64,000 bases of DNA from Muscardinus avellanarius (lineage: Eukaryota > Chordata > Mammalia > Rodentia > Gliridae): contig OY726560.1 of the NCBI GenBank assembly GCA_963383645.1, positions 155,596,488 to 155,660,487 on the forward strand, in the 5' to 3' direction. The position numbers and the translations under genes were made by a program. A model generated the notes under the pieces. The model did not search any database. It saw only the letters and a program-made list of their open reading frames with translations, and was not told the origin of the DNA. How positions within the stretch are numbered: position 1 is the stretch's first letter; each line of letters begins with the position of its first letter. Below are positions 1 through 11,428 of the stretch, piece by piece.

Positions 1-42
1 AATAGCTGACTTGCTGGATGTGAGGCAGCCATTTATTTTATT

Positions 43-250
43 TTTTTTGTGTGGTACCGAGTGTGAACCCAGGGGCTTTCTACCTCTGGGCTATACTCCC
101 AGACCTATTTTATACTTTATTTGGAAACAGGGTCTCACTAAGTTGCAGAGAGCCTCACTAAGTAGCTGAGGCTGGCTTCGAACCTTTGCGATCCTTCTGT
201 CTCAGCCTCCCAAGCACTGGGGTTACAAGTGTGCGCCACCATGCCCGGCA
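43..250 (-). repeat. B1-dID SINE, type 2
   Basis: Complete dimer read on the - strand: 7SL-like B1 half (gccgggcatggtggcgca type) then tRNA-like ID half and A-tail. The B1 half keeps the pol III B box. This architecture defines all copies listed below. Confidence 0.85.
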
Positions 251-565
251 GGCAGCCGGTTTTTGGAGACAAAGGTAGTATAGGTTGAAAGGAGTGCTAT
301 TACTGGAACTTTTGAATATGTATTTGGGTGCCTCTGAATACTAATGTTTTCAGTCTTGCCTTTTTTCAAGTCAGAAAAATTAATTTACCCACATAAACTG
401 ATTGACGTGTCCCAAGGTAATCTGTGACTTGCTAGTATTTCATGACATTTTATGATTTGATCACATTATTTGAATTTGATTTTTGTGTGTCTCATTCTCA
501 TTTCTGTTTGCTTTGCGCTATTTATAGTTTAGCGTACTGCAGCCATTTTGACAATTTAAAATTGT

Positions 566-760
566 TTTTTGTTGTTGGTACTGGGGATTGAATGTAAGGG
601 CATTCTACCTCTGAGCTACAACCCTAGCCTAATCTTTTTTAAACGAACAAGCAAGCAGACTGTCACATTAAGTTACAGAGGCTGGCCTTGAACATGTGAT
701 ATTTCTGTCACAGCCTCTAGTACTTGGGATTAAAGGTATCTTATCACTGTGCTCCCTGAG
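566..760 (-). repeat. B1-dID SINE, diverged
   Basis: Older copy with many substitutions; both halves recognisable. Confidence 0.7.
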
Positions 761-796
761 GCCTTGGATCTTAATAGTTTTCCATATTATATGATC

Positions 797-1017
797 AGCC
801 AGGGGTGGCGCACACTTTTAATCCAAGTACTTGCGAAGCTGAGACAGGAGGAATGGCACAGGTTCGAAGCCAGCCTCAGCTACTTATTAGTGAGGTTCTC
901 AGCAACTTAGTGAGACCCTGTTTCCAAATAAAGTATAAAATAGGGCTGGGAGTATAGCCCAGAAGTAGAAAAAGCCCCTGGGTTCCACCCTCAGTACCAT
1001 ACCCCCCCAAAAAAAAC
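797..1017 (+). repeat. B1-dID SINE, type 2
   Basis: Complete copy ending in a CCCCCCAAAAAA tail. Confidence 0.85.
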
Positions 1018-1104
1018 CTAAATGATTGCTACATCCCTTTTCTGCACTTAAGAAAACCCTACACAAATGCTTTGATTAAAAGTACTCTGTCAAAAGCTTT
1101 TAAT

Positions 1105-1265
1105 AAACTGAGTGAAGTGCAAACTCCTGTAATGCCAGTACTTGGTGGTTGAGACAAGATTATAGCTTTGAGGCCAATGTGAGGTAACTTGGCGAGACCC
1201 TGTCTTAAAAAAAGAAAGGGCTGAGGGTACAGCTCAGTGGTAGAGTGCCAAGTTAAATCCCCAGT
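1105..1265 (+). repeat. B1-dID SINE, diverged
   Basis: Lacks the start of the B1 half; the tail runs into a CA microsatellite. Confidence 0.65.
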
Positions 1266-1269
1266 TGTC

Positions 1270-1299
1270 TTACACACACACACACACACACACACACCC
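1270..1299. repeat. (CA)n microsatellite
   Basis: About 13 CA units grown from the tail of the preceding SINE. Confidence 0.9.
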
Positions 1300-2219
1300 C
1301 TACCTTTTCATAGAATCTGAAATATATGCAAATCCTGTAGTGAGTCTTTGACATTATATCCATAAAAGGAAAGTAAGGGCTGGGCTGGCAGTGCCATGTG
1401 TGTCTTTGGTTAGCTGTGACGCTCTTAAGTGGGATGTGTGTTAGCTGTACAAACTGTGCTGTCTTTGCACTATATACATTGTTGCTTGTAGATTTTCTAT
1501 CCAAGGTTTCATATGAACAAGGATTATTTTTAGTACAGTGAAAGAAGTATTCTCTTTATGTTTTTTGTCTTGTTTTCTTGTAAGATTTTAAAGATTTTTG
1601 GAACTCTGGATATAAAATGCTATTTTATATCATGATTTTAAAAGTGAATTGTGAATATTTTCAGCAATATTAGAGATTCTAATCTGTAGGAAGTATGACA
1701 CATGCGCACACACACTTGTTACTTCCTTTCCACTGTTAACTGATTCTGTATTAAAAGCACACTACTTCGGGATCAGAGTGTGTGTATTGAGGCATCACTT
1801 GATTATTCTGGAAACTTTCATAGCACGCCGAACACCATATACCTTTGATGTGGGCTTTACAGTGACTACTTTGTTACATTTGGTGCCTTTATCTCATCGG
1901 TGTTCCCCCCCCCCCCAAACACTTGAGAATTAGCTGTAGACACCGTGACACGTTGCCCCAAATACTTCAGCATGTATTTCTAGTAGCAAGGACATTCTCA
2001 GGATGATTCTCAGTTTGTATTTTTAGGTTTCCTTATGATTATATTTAATTAAATATTTGGGTGGAATTAAGGGTGGAATATTACATTAAGTAAAATTATT
2101 TCAGCTAGTACCACTAATATCTCTGAATAATACCCTTATGTCATTGTGAGTTTTCGATTTATTTTAATTGCGGTAAATATACATTACATACATGTTACCA
2201 TTTTAGTCATTTAATCTTT

Positions 2220-2403
2220 AATTTTTTTCTTTTTTTGTGATAGTCACACCCCCTAGCACTTAAAATTTGTTTTGTTTTGGAATAGAGTTCCACTAGGTTG
2301 CTGGGAGTCTAGCTACCTTGCTGAGGCTGTCCTTAAACCTGGAACACTCCTCTGTCCAGCCTCCCCAGCACTGGGATTATAGACCTGCGCTACCATGCCA
2401 GGC
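2220..2403 (-). repeat. B1-dID SINE, diverged
   Basis: Sits inside old L1; the ID half is degraded. Confidence 0.6.
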
Positions 2404-2427
2404 TAATTTAATCTCATTTAATTAATG

Positions 2428-2502
2428 TGGTGCTGGTGATTTAATACAGGGCTTTGCACATGCAGGGCACATACCCTACTACTGAGCTACACCTTAGCCC
2501 CC
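2428..2502 (-). repeat. ID-like SINE (tRNA-derived monomer)
   Basis: Antisense of the classic ID body (GGTGCTGGTGATT to ACTGAGCTACACCTTAGCCC); no B1 half. Confidence 0.6.
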
Positions 2503-2796
2503 ATTTGACTAATTTTTAAGTGTGTAACAGTGGCATTTATATTTACATAATTTTGCAACCATCATTACAACCCATATTAGAACTTTTCTCATCTTGCAGA
2601 ACATTAAACAATAACTTCCCATTCCTTTTACCCAACTCCTGACAACTGCTATTTTACTTTCTGAGAATCTGACAGTTCTAAGAACTCCATATGAATGGAA
2701 TCATATATTTTTCTTTTGTGACTCGTTTACTCACTCGCTCACTTAGCATAGTGTCTTCTAGGTTCATCTGTGTTGCGTTATGTAATAGACCCTCCC

Positions 2797-3202
2797 TCCT
2801 TTTTATTTTTTATTTTACTTTTTGCAGTATTAGGGATGGAACCCAGGGGCATTCTTTTTTTTTTTTTTTTTGGTACTGGGGGTGGAACCCAGGGGCTTTC
2901 TACATCCAGGCTACACTCCCAGACCCATTTTATATTTTTATTTGGTAATAGGGTCTCAGTTGTTGAGAGCCTCACTAAGTAGCTGAGGCTGGCTTCGAAC
3001 TTGCATGACTCCCATCTCAGCCTCCCAAGTACTGGGATTACAAGCATGCACCACCCTGCCCAGCTGACCTCTGAGTTACACCTCCAGTTCTATTTTTTTT
3101 CTTTGTTTTGAAACAGGATTTCAGGGCTGTCCTGGAACTGTGATCCTCCTGTCTCAACCTCCCAAATGCTGGGATTACAAGTGGGTGCCACCACGCCCAG
3201 CT
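2797..3202 (-). repeat. B1-dID SINE split by another SINE
   Basis: Type 1 copy with parts at 2797-2850 and 3065-3202; the break falls inside its ID half. Confidence 0.75.
2851..3064 (-). repeat. B1-dID SINE, type 2, nested
   Basis: Complete younger copy with a poly(T) start, inserted into the copy at 2797-3202. Confidence 0.8.
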
Positions 3203-3225
3203 CTCCCTCCTTTTTAAAACTAAAT

Positions 3226-3410
3226 AAGGCCAGTAATACCAGCATTCAGGAGGCAGAGATTGGAAGATCACAGTTCGCGGGCAGTCTCAGCTACTTAGTG
3301 AGACCTTGTTTCACAAAATAAAAAGACTAAACAATAGGACTGGGGGTGTAGCTTGGAGGTGCAATCCCCTGGGTTCCATCCCCAGTCCCTCAAAAAAACA
3401 AAAAACAAAA
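3226..3410 (+). repeat. B1-dID SINE
   Basis: Complete except for the first bases; tail CAAAAAAACAAAAAAC type. Confidence 0.8.
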
Positions 3411-3545
3411 ATAATATTCCATTGTGTGTTTATAGCATGTTTTATTTATCTGTTCCACAGTCAGTAGACATATGGATATATTATTTCTTGTTTCATCAAA
3501 TTTAGACATTTGTAATGGCCTCATGGAATTTAGTATACGAGAGTT
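3405..3545 (-). mobile_element. ancient L1 3' UTR, continuation
   Basis: Continuation of the L1 fragment at 2150-2800, recognisable by TATTCCATTGTGTGTTTATA and CTGTTCCACAGTCAGTAGAC. It ends at a TG microsatellite. Confidence 0.55.
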
Positions 3546-3548
3546 TAC

Positions 3549-3553
3549 TGTGT

Positions 3554-3594
<41 letters not shown>
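3549..3594. repeat. (TG)n microsatellite
   Basis: More than 20 TG units next to a SINE tail. Confidence 0.9.
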
Positions 3595-3596
<2 letters not shown>

Positions 3597-3793
3597 TGTT
3601 TCTGGGGATGAAACTCAGGGGCTTTTCTACCTCCAGGCTATACTCCCAGACCTGTTTCATAATTTATTTGGAAACAAGGTCTCACTAAGTTGCTGAGAGC
3701 CTAAGTAGCTGAGGCTGGCTTCAAACCTGTGCGATTCTCCTGTCTCAGCCTCCCAAGCGCGGGATTACAAGTGTGCGCCACTACGCCTGGTTT
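3595..3793 (-). repeat. B1-dID SINE, type 2
   Basis: Complete copy. Confidence 0.8.
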
Positions 3794-3925
3794 ACAAGAG
3801 TTTGCTTTTAATAGTAAAAGCAGACTGCACTTTATAGAATATTCAGAGATAAGAGATGCTATGAAAAAAAATTTATAATCTCACTGCCAAAAGGAAATCT
3901 GTTAGATTTTTTGTGTATTTTCAGT

Positions 3926-4112
3926 CTTTTTTTGTTGTTGTTTTGGTGGTACTGGAGTTCCTGGAAGCCCTTCTACCTCCGGGCTACACTCCCAGACCTA
4001 TTTTTTTATTTGAAAACAGGGTCTCTTAAGCCAGCACAGCTGGCTCCGAACAGGAGATCCTCCTGTCTCCACCTCCCAAGCTCGGGGAGTACAAGCTGTG
4101 CCATGCCCGGCC
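3926..4112 (-). repeat. B1-dID SINE, type 3
   Basis: Carries GTTCCTGGAAGCCC and the internal deletion. Confidence 0.85.
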
Positions 4113-4321
4113 ATCTTTTTTTTAATAGTATTAGGGATGCAGCCCAGGGCACTCTACCTCCGAGCTACATCCCCAGCCCTATTTTTTAGTCTTTATTTTG
4201 AAACACGGTCTCGCTAAGTTGCAGAAAGACTCACTAAGCTGAGGCTGACCGTGAACCTGTGACCTTCCTGTCTCTGCCTCCCATGTACAAGGATTATCAT
4301 TGTGAGCCACTACAACCGGCT
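4113..4321 (-). repeat. B1-dID SINE, type 1
   Basis: Directly abuts the type 3 copy upstream of it, so one probably inserted in the tail of the other. Confidence 0.75.
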
Positions 4322-4397
4322 TATTTTCAGTCTTCTTAGTTTTACATGATTGAATTATATTGTATGTTCTTTTTCACTGGAGCATATATTTTGAATT

Positions 4398-4478
4398 AAA
4401 AATTTTTTTTATCTTTTTCTTATTTTTTGGTACTAAGGATTGAATTTATTGGCATTCTGCCTTCAAGTCAGACTCCCC
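4398..4478 (-). repeat. SINE ID-half fragment
   Basis: Only the ID half (TACTAAGGATTGAA, GGCATTCTGCC) remains. Confidence 0.5.
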
Positions 4479-4673
4479 TTTTCCCCCATGTTCTCCGTCT
4501 TCTATAGTTTTCTTATTTGTAAAAGAGGGTGGGCTTGACTATCAGTCTTTCTAGACCTACCTAAAATAGTGTAATTATAAAACTCTAAAACTTGATTTCA
4601 AATTTAGCCAGGATAACTTGGCAGAGTAACAAGTAAAATTTTTTTTCTTAAAAAAAAAAAAAATATATATATA

Positions 4674-4735
4674 TATATATTTGTGGTACTGGGGTTCCTG
4701 GAAGCCCTTTTACCTCCAGGCTACACTCCCAAACC

Positions 4736-4743
<8 letters not shown>
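4674..4743 (-). repeat. B1-dID SINE, type 3, ID half only
   Basis: Truncated copy ending in a TA microsatellite (4742-4772). Confidence 0.75.

Positions 4744-4772
<29 letters not shown>
4742..4772. repeat. (TA)n microsatellite
   Basis: About 15 TA units between two type 3 SINE copies; another TA tract is at 4660-4680. Confidence 0.85.
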
Positions 4773-4779
<7 letters not shown>

Positions 4780-4781
<2 letters not shown>

Positions 4782-4963
4782 TTTGTGGTACTGGGGTTCC
4801 TGGAAGCCCTTCTACCTCCGGGCTACACTCCCAGACCTATTTTATATATATTTTTTGAAACAGGGTCTCTTACGCCAGCGTGGCTGGCTTCGAACCTGCG
4901 CGATCCTCCTGTCTCCGCCTCCCAAGCGCGGGGATTACAAGCGTGCGCCACCATGCCCGGCCT
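4780..4963 (-). repeat. B1-dID SINE, type 3
   Basis: Complete, little-diverged copy; near-identical to the copy at 23641 over the ID half. Confidence 0.9.
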
Positions 4964-5545
4964 AAAATTTTTAAATAATTGAAATTAGGACTTGATTGCA
5001 GTGGTGAATGTGGCTTTGGTATTACTATTTATTTGAATTTCAAAATACACTTTTAGAAGTTTACAGTTTTAAAAACCTTAATTTTCTTCACTTAGAATAG
5101 TTTTGCAATGTTATCTAACCCATTAATATTTGTATTTATCTTTGGGCACCTGTCCAAAAGATAGCTTTGTGACTTGTTCCTTCTAAGTCCTTCCATCTGG
5201 CTTCCCACAGCAGTTCTTCCTGTACAGTAGGGTATTTTTTCTTAGGACAGGCATCTATCATTTCAGATACTGATTCCTGACATTGGAGACTTGTTTTCTG
5301 TAGCAACTGGTTTGTTAACATCTGATTAAATGCATAAGGAAGTAAGAGCTCAGAAGTACAGACTTTTGACATAGTTTTTCACAAGGAATAATAGAGACTG
5401 ACGTACCCCATTGAATTGTTTATTTTTCTAAAGAATACTTTAATACGGGAGAGTGAGATTATTGAATGGAAACGTGTTGATAGAGTATAGATTAGATTAA
5501 ATTAAAAATTCAGATTGTCTCTTGGTGTTTTGAAAATATGTCTGA
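4964..5545. other. unique ZRANB1 intron sequence
   Basis: AT-rich. I see no gene, repeat or motif that I can name. Confidence 0.6.
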
Positions 5546-5717
5546 AGCTGGACGTGGTAGCACACACCTTTAATCACAGTACTTGGGAGGCTAAGATGGC
5601 CACCCTCAGTAACTCATCAACACCCTGTTTCAAAATAAAAAAAGTAGGACTGCTTGTGTAAATCGGCAATAGAAAACCTCTGGGTTCAGTCCCTAGTAAC
5701 CCTATCCCCCCAAAAAA
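5546..5717 (+). repeat. B1-dID SINE, diverged
   Basis: Both halves present with a deletion in the B1 half. Confidence 0.7.
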
Positions 5718-5854
5718 GTTCTATAGCACTCTTCTAGGGTTAGAGATGGTTGATATTAATGTGTTGCTGTCATTGTGTATTACGTGAAAAATGCAGCTAG
5801 AAGAGTTTGTCTGGTCTGCTTCAGCTCTTTCTGGGATTGTTCATCTTCTTTTGC

Positions 5855-6058
5855 CTATTTGGAAAACACACACTTGTCATCCCAGTACTTGGGAGGGTGA
5901 GACAGGATTGCAGGTTTGCGGCCAATCTCAGCTACTTGGTGAGGCCCTCTGCAACTTAATGACACCTTGTTTCAAAAACAAAGAATAAAAAATAGGGTTG
6001 GGTGTAGCTTGGAGGTAGAATGTCCCTGGGTTCAATCTGCAGTACTGAAAAAAAAAAT
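5855..6058 (+). repeat. B1-dID SINE
   Basis: The first bases of the B1 half are lost. Confidence 0.75.
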
Positions 6059-6352
6059 TAACATTTTATTTACAAAGCAGCACGGGTTTGCATATTGAAA
6101 GTTTGGTGTGATTATCTGAATCAGTTTCCTGGTTAAACTATAGCTAAATGGTTAGTCTATTAAAAAAGGCTAGGATACAAAATTTATGGCTTTTTATAGT
6201 ATAGTTTCCTGTTAGTATTTAAAATCAGTATAAATGAATTAAACTCTGGATAGAGGAGAACTATTTAGACATTATAGCCAGCCACATCTTCTTCTGACCA
6301 CCATATAGGACAATATGAACATTACCACTTAAAACTAACTTTTCTCTTTAAG

Positions 6353-6474
6353 GGTTCCTGAAATTGTGCCTGCGGACTCCAGGTCCACCCTGACCCCACA
6401 GCATAAACCATGCTGTGATGTCACAGCTACCATAGAACTCCAGGGTAGTGTTGAGCTGGCCCATGTGGGCTCAG
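6353..6474 (+). other. candidate cryptic or frame-breaking exon in ZRANB1 intron
   Basis: A 122-bp repeat-free segment bounded by a good acceptor (cttttctctttaag) and a consensus donor (CTCAG|gtaagt). Spliced before exon 2 (entry phase 1), it reads 13 codons and hits TGA, so inclusion would truncate TRABID and probably trigger decay. It is not part of the known protein. Confidence 0.35.
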
Positions 6475-7008
6475 GTAAGTCCTGGCTTTTTTTTTACCAT
6501 TTGGCATTCTTTTCAAAGTTAGTTACCATTATGATTTTATGTCATTGAAAAACAAGGCAAAACTTTGAAAACTGTGCCATATATGGGGGAAAAAAATAAG
6601 TCTACTTTCTAGACATCTATGAGCCAGCTCCATATGCTAACCAACGGAGTTCCATAGTAGCTGTGAAGTCCCCAGTGACTTAATGACCTGTGGCTTCAAA
6701 ATAGACTTAAGTTCTACTCCTGCCCCAGCTTACAGAACATGAGCTGCTGCTTTGACTGTTGCTTTTTTCTTTTTTTTAAACCTTGTTGCTAGTAACATAT
6801 AATATAGTGTCTTTCATTTACTCTTAGGTCTTCATGTTTTTGGATGGACATTAATACTTCATCTCTAATTATATATCACCGTTTAGCTAATTTATTAAAT
6901 TCAGTTTTGATACTGAAGGTTAGTTTTATACTGCTAATCTTTTTGAGTGCCTTTGTTTTTTTACTTGCCTTCATAGCATGAAGGGAGGAAGAGAGAATGT
7001 GTAGGTTT

Positions 7009-7231
7009 AAGCCAGGCATGGTGCTGCACACTTGTAATCCCAGCATTTGGGAGGCTGAGACCTGAGGATTGTGGTTCGTGGACAGCCTTAGCTACTTAGG
7101 CCCTCCCCAACTTAGTGAGACCCTGTTTCAAAATATAGAATTAAAAAAAAATAGCGCAGAGGGTGTAGCTTGGAGGTCGAATGCTCCTGGGCTCCACCCC
7201 AGACCCGCAAAAAAAAAAAAAAAAAAAAAAG
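7009..7231 (+). repeat. B1-dID SINE, type 1
   Basis: Complete copy with a pure A-tail of more than 20 bases. Confidence 0.85.
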
Positions 7232-7474
7232 GTAAGTTTCACTTAAAAAAGGTATTAAGAGAAAGATGCTTCAGTTGTAGTTGTTCTTGGAGGCACTGCG
7301 AGTTTGCAGTAACTTAGAAAGCAGGTATAGGACATCTCTTTCTCTTCTCTTGGAATTTTTCAGAGATCCATACCCCCACTTTTGTTCTCTAAAGTGAGAG
7401 TTTAGAACTTATATACTCATCTCTTTTACTTCTTTCTGATTTCCATTTATTCCTCGTATTTATTCCTGTTATCA

Positions 7475-7711
7475 AGCTGGGTGAGGTGGCCCAAGTTTTG
7501 TAATCCCAGTACTTGGGAAGCTGAGACAGGAGGATTGTGGGTTTGCAACCAGCCGCAGCTACTTAGTGTGGCCCTCTGCAACTTAATGAGACCTTGTTTC
7601 AAAACAAAGAATGAAATAGGGCTTGGGCTGTAGCTCAGGGGTAGAATGCCCTGGGTTCATTGTCCAGTACCACCACCACCACCACCACCGGAAACACCCC
7701 CCCCCCCCAAA
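7475..7711 (+). repeat. B1-dID SINE
   Basis: The tail has grown into (CCA)n then poly(C). Confidence 0.8.
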
Positions 7712-7802
7712 TGTAGCATTATGTGAGGAACCCAGAGTCATGTTAAAAAGTCATTTTTTAAAAATATACTGATTTCCCCCCCACCAGTAGAAAACATGTG
7801 GT

Positions 7803-8034
7803 GAGCCGGGTGTGGTGGTGCACGATTGTAATCCCTGCGCTTGGGAGGCTGAGACAGGAGGATCGCATGGGTTCAAAGCCAGCCTCAGCTACTCAGTGAG
7901 GCTTCCAGCAACTTAGTGAGACCCTGTTTCCAAATAAAATATAAAAAAGATCTGGGAATGTAGCCCGGAGGTAGAAAGCCTCTGGGTTTCACCCCCAGTA
8001 CCACCACCAAAAAAAACAAAACAAAACAAAAAAC
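7803..8034 (+). repeat. B1-dID SINE, type 2
   Basis: Complete; tail (CAAAA)n. Confidence 0.85.
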
Positions 8035-8078
8035 ATGTGGCTAGAAGTTTAAATTCTGTGAATATAGGTCAAATCAGT

Positions 8079-8272
8079 TTTTTTTTTTTTCCCGGGTTTG
8101 GGGCTAGAACCCAGGGGCATTCGACCTCTGAGGTACACCTCCTGCCCTATTTTTTATTCTTTATTTTGAAGCAGGATCTCACTAAGTAGCTGAGGCTGTC
8201 CGTGAACCGTGATCCTCCTGTCTCAGCCTCCCAAATGCTAGGATTACAAGTGTGCACCACCACGCCCGGCTG
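8079..8272 (-). repeat. B1-dID SINE, type 1
   Basis: Complete; ends CACGCCCGGCT. Confidence 0.85.
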
Positions 8273-8396
8273 GTCAAATCATTTTAAACACTTGACAGAA
8301 ACATAGTTGTCTAAATTGCACTAGATAAAAATTCGGACAGTATAGTGACATTCTCATGAAATTTGATGTTTAATAAATTTACAGTGTGTGTGTGAT

Positions 8397-8600
8397 TTTT
8401 TTTTGGTAGTACTGGGGCTTGGGCCCAGGGGCAGTCTACCTCCTAGCTATACTCTCAACCTTTTTTTTATTATTTATTTCGAAACAGGGTCTCACTAGTT
8501 TGCTTAGAGTCTCGCTTTGTTGCTGAGGCTGTCCTCAAACCTGGGATCCTTCTCTCAGCCTCCCACATGCTGGGTTATAGTTGCGTGCCACCATGCCTTA
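8397..8600 (-). repeat. B1-dID SINE, diverged
   Basis: Both halves recognisable. Confidence 0.75.
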
Positions 8601-9060
8601 TTTACTAATCTTTGTAGCTGGGAATTCGTCAGTCCCTGAAGCTGTGTGTTTATGATGGTTAATGCAAAGAATAAAATGGTATATTCTGCAAGCATTAGAA
8701 AACAAGACATTTTCCTTTGAAATATTTGGTGCTTGTACTTACATATGTGATGTTTGTGCTTGGGAAGTTTGGAGCCCTGTGCTATGCAGAATCCAGAAGA
8801 GTCTGTTCTACTTGTCCTTGTTTGCTGCCCCCCTGTATGTATACTAAGGAATGGGCAGTGGATAGACTCTGCAGTTTAAATGGAGTGCTTGGAATTGGAG
8901 GGAGTAATTTAGTTTTATAGATATTTTGGATTAGGTCAAGTAGAAGTTCTGGTTGTGTGTGTGTCTCAGCTTTATTGATACATAATTCATATACTATGCA
9001 ATTAAACATTTGAAGTTCCATATATAACATATGTGTATTATATATAATATATTATATATA
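8601..9060. other. unique ZRANB1 intron sequence
   Basis: Contains a short ATAT-rich tract at 9030-9063; nothing else recognised. Confidence 0.5.
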
Positions 9061-9063
9061 TGT

Positions 9064-9231
9064 ATTTTTTGGGGGCTGTATGTGTGTGGGGTTCTGGCGA
9101 TTGAACCGAGGGGCATTCTAACTTCGAGACCCAAAGCCCTTTTTATTTTGAAATAGGGCCTCGAACTTGGATTCCTGTCTCAGCCTCCCAAGTACCGGGA
9201 TAATTAGGTATGTGCCATTATGTACTGCCTG
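9064..9231 (-). repeat. B1-dID SINE, diverged, shortened
   Basis: Internal deletion between the two halves. Confidence 0.65.
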
Positions 9232-9703
9232 TGTTTTTTTTTTTAAGCACTATCACAGAATGGGTGACATTTGAGATTTTAAAGTACGGTTTGCAAACTC
9301 TGTGGTGCTATTTGGTCAGCATTATTCACCTCCCCACATGCTAATTCTGATTTCAAAAATCCCCCAGAAACATTAGAGAGGAAGTGAACTGTGAAGAATT
9401 CCTAGTATGAGCTTTTTGTAGACTTTAGCTATCTGATGAGTTAGTTAGTAAAGACAGTGATTTAGAAGATTTTCACTTCTTCAACCTAAAGAAGAAAATT
9501 ATTTGTGTGTATGTTTAGATTATTTTATAGTTGTCTTTTTGGAAATAAAAATTATATTTGAACATATAGTAACACATATATATGTGCATACACAAATGCA
9601 TATGAATGTATAGGTTTTCCTCATTGTCTTTTCAGGTAAATTGGTCAAACTCAAGTGACTTTTGGGAGAGCATATAAAGAAATTTCATAATTTCTGAGAT
9701 AAA

Positions 9704-9783
9704 ATGCTGAGGCTGTCCTCGAACCTGCGATCCTTCTTTCAGCCTCCTAAATACTGTGATTGTAGGCATGTGCCATGATGCCT
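9704..9783 (-). repeat. B1-half SINE fragment
   Basis: Contains GCTGAGGCTGTCCTCGAACC; the ID half is missing. Confidence 0.6.
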
Positions 9784-9786
9784 CCC

Positions 9787-9882
9787 CCTCCTTGTTTGCT
9801 TGAGAAGTAGGGTCTCACCATGGTGCCCGAGCAGCCATTCCTCCACATGCTGGACTACAGGAGGGTGCCACCGAGCCTGCTT
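9787..9882 (-). repeat. B1-like monomer fragment
   Basis: An older B1 body (GTAGGGTCTCACCATGGTGC) directly after the previous fragment. Confidence 0.45.
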
Positions 9883-10334
9883 TATCATGAGTTTTTAACC
9901 TGAAAAAATGTCTTTGTCACGAGAGAGGGGAATGGGGTTCTTTTTGGGGGAAGGAGACCTAGATTTATCAAATGCTCTGTGACCTCAGAGTTTGAAAATT
10001 TTGAAGTCAAACTTTTATGGTTCACTGATGCAATTAGGAAGTTTTGAACAAAGGAGTCATTATTTCATTGTGTTTTTCTTACTGCCTAGCATAGTGTTTT
10101 ATACGCCGCCGGTATTCATTGATGTGGGAATTAGTTCATCATCTTTAAGCATTGTTATCCTTAATAAAGGGGTTGTTGCCTTACAGCATGTATAAGGAAT
10201 ATTCCCTTTAATTTCTAATTCAAAATGGCAATTAAAAATGCCTTTTACATATTTTACCTAGTTAGCATTCTACTCAATCAGTGCAACTTGGGAAATGCTC
10301 AAAAATTATTTGGTCCTATAGACTTGAGTTTTTG

Positions 10335-10412
10335 TGTTTTTTTAAATTTTGTTGTTGTACTAGGAATTGAACCCAGAGGCATTCTGTATGAGCTACACCC
10401 CAGCCCAATTTT
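10335..10412 (-). repeat. SINE ID-half fragment
   Basis: ID half ending at a TTTG/TTTA tract; probably the remainder of a copy split by slippage. Confidence 0.55.
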
Positions 10413-10446
10413 ATTTATTTGTTTGTTTGTTTGTTTGTTTGTTTGT

Positions 10447-10481
<35 letters not shown>

Positions 10482-10484
10482 TTG
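10413..10484. repeat. (TTTG)n(TTTA)n microsatellite
   Basis: About 6 TTTG then 10 TTTA units. Confidence 0.9.
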
Positions 10485-10680
10485 TAGGTCTGGGGATGGA
10501 ACCCAGGGCATTCTATCTCCGAGCTACACCCAAACCCTATTTTTTATTTATTTTGAAACCAGCTCTCACTGAGTTGCAAAGGGCTTCGCTAAGTAGATGA
10601 GGCTGTCTGCGAACCGAGATCCTTCTGTTTCAGCCTCCCATATGTTGGGATTACAAGTGTTCGCCACCACGCCTGGCTCA
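10485..10680 (-). repeat. B1-dID SINE, type 1
   Basis: Complete copy. Confidence 0.85.
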
Positions 10681-10858
10681 GCTTTATTTTTTCAATTTTT
10701 TTGTCAGTGCTGTTTATTATCCAGACTGCTTAGTAAATATAGTTACTGTCTTTACCTAACATTAATTTGGTTCACTGGTAATGGAAAGTGCTTTATGGGT
10801 CTTTATAAAATGGTAGTCATTTTATCTCTTTGTACTTAACTGGTTTGGAATGTTTTAG

Positions 10859-10860
<2 letters not shown>

Positions 10861-10902
<42 letters not shown>
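10861..10902. repeat. (CA)n microsatellite
   Basis: About 20 CA units, then (TATG)n to 10920. Confidence 0.9.
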
Positions 10903-10905
<3 letters not shown>

Positions 10906-10919
10906 GTATGTATGTATGT

Positions 10920-11071
10920 ATTTTTTTTTTTTTTTTTTTAGTACTGGTGATTGAATCTAAGTTGTAGAGGGCCTCATTAAGTAACCAAGACTGGCCTTAG
11001 TGAACCTGTGATCTTTTTGTCTCAGCCTCCCAAGTACTGAGATTACAAGCATGTGCCACCATGCCTGGCTT
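10920..11071 (-). repeat. B1-dID SINE with internal deletion
   Basis: Most of the ID half is deleted. Confidence 0.7.
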
Positions 11072-11150
11072 GTTTTAGCATATTTTATTTGAAATTTGGT
11101 TGAGTTTTTACTTTCTTAATAGGTGAAAGGGATCCTTTGCTGTGAGTGAT

Positions 11151-11368
11151 TTTTTTTTTTTTTTTTAAATGGTACTGGGAATTGAACGCAGGGGCATTCT
11201 GCTCCTGAGTATACCCCCAACCCTATTTTTTATTCTTTATTTTGAAACAGGGTCTCACTAAGTTGCAGAGGGCCTCACTAAGTAGCTGAAGCTGGCCACG
11301 AACCTGTGAACCTCCTGTCTCAGCCTTTCAATTACTGGGATTACAAGCGTGCTCCACCACATCTGGCT
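11151..11368 (-). repeat. B1-dID SINE, type 1
   Basis: Complete copy with a long poly(T) start. Confidence 0.85.
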
Positions 11369-11428
11369 GTGAGAGATTCTGAAATCAACATATTGCCAAC
11401 TTTCACTTAAAAATGCTTTTCATCACCT

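Larger units (their letters stand above)
2150..2800 (-). mobile_element. ancient L1 3' UTR (antisense), interrupted by SINEs
   Basis: Decayed but recognisable mammalian L1 3'-region sequence in reverse orientation, including ATTTTGCAACCATCATTACA and TGGAATCATATATTTTTC. It continues at 3405-3540 (ATAATATTCCATTGTGTGTT) after the nested SINE block at 2797-3400. An ID-like and a B1-like SINE lie inside it. Confidence 0.65.

Noticed and set aside
1059..1504. Frames rich in CVCVCV
   Set aside because: Translated CA/TG microsatellite.
4681..4982. Recurrent frames such as WYWGSWKPFYLRATLPDLF
   Set aside because: They recur at every antisense SINE copy; repeat translation, not a protein family.
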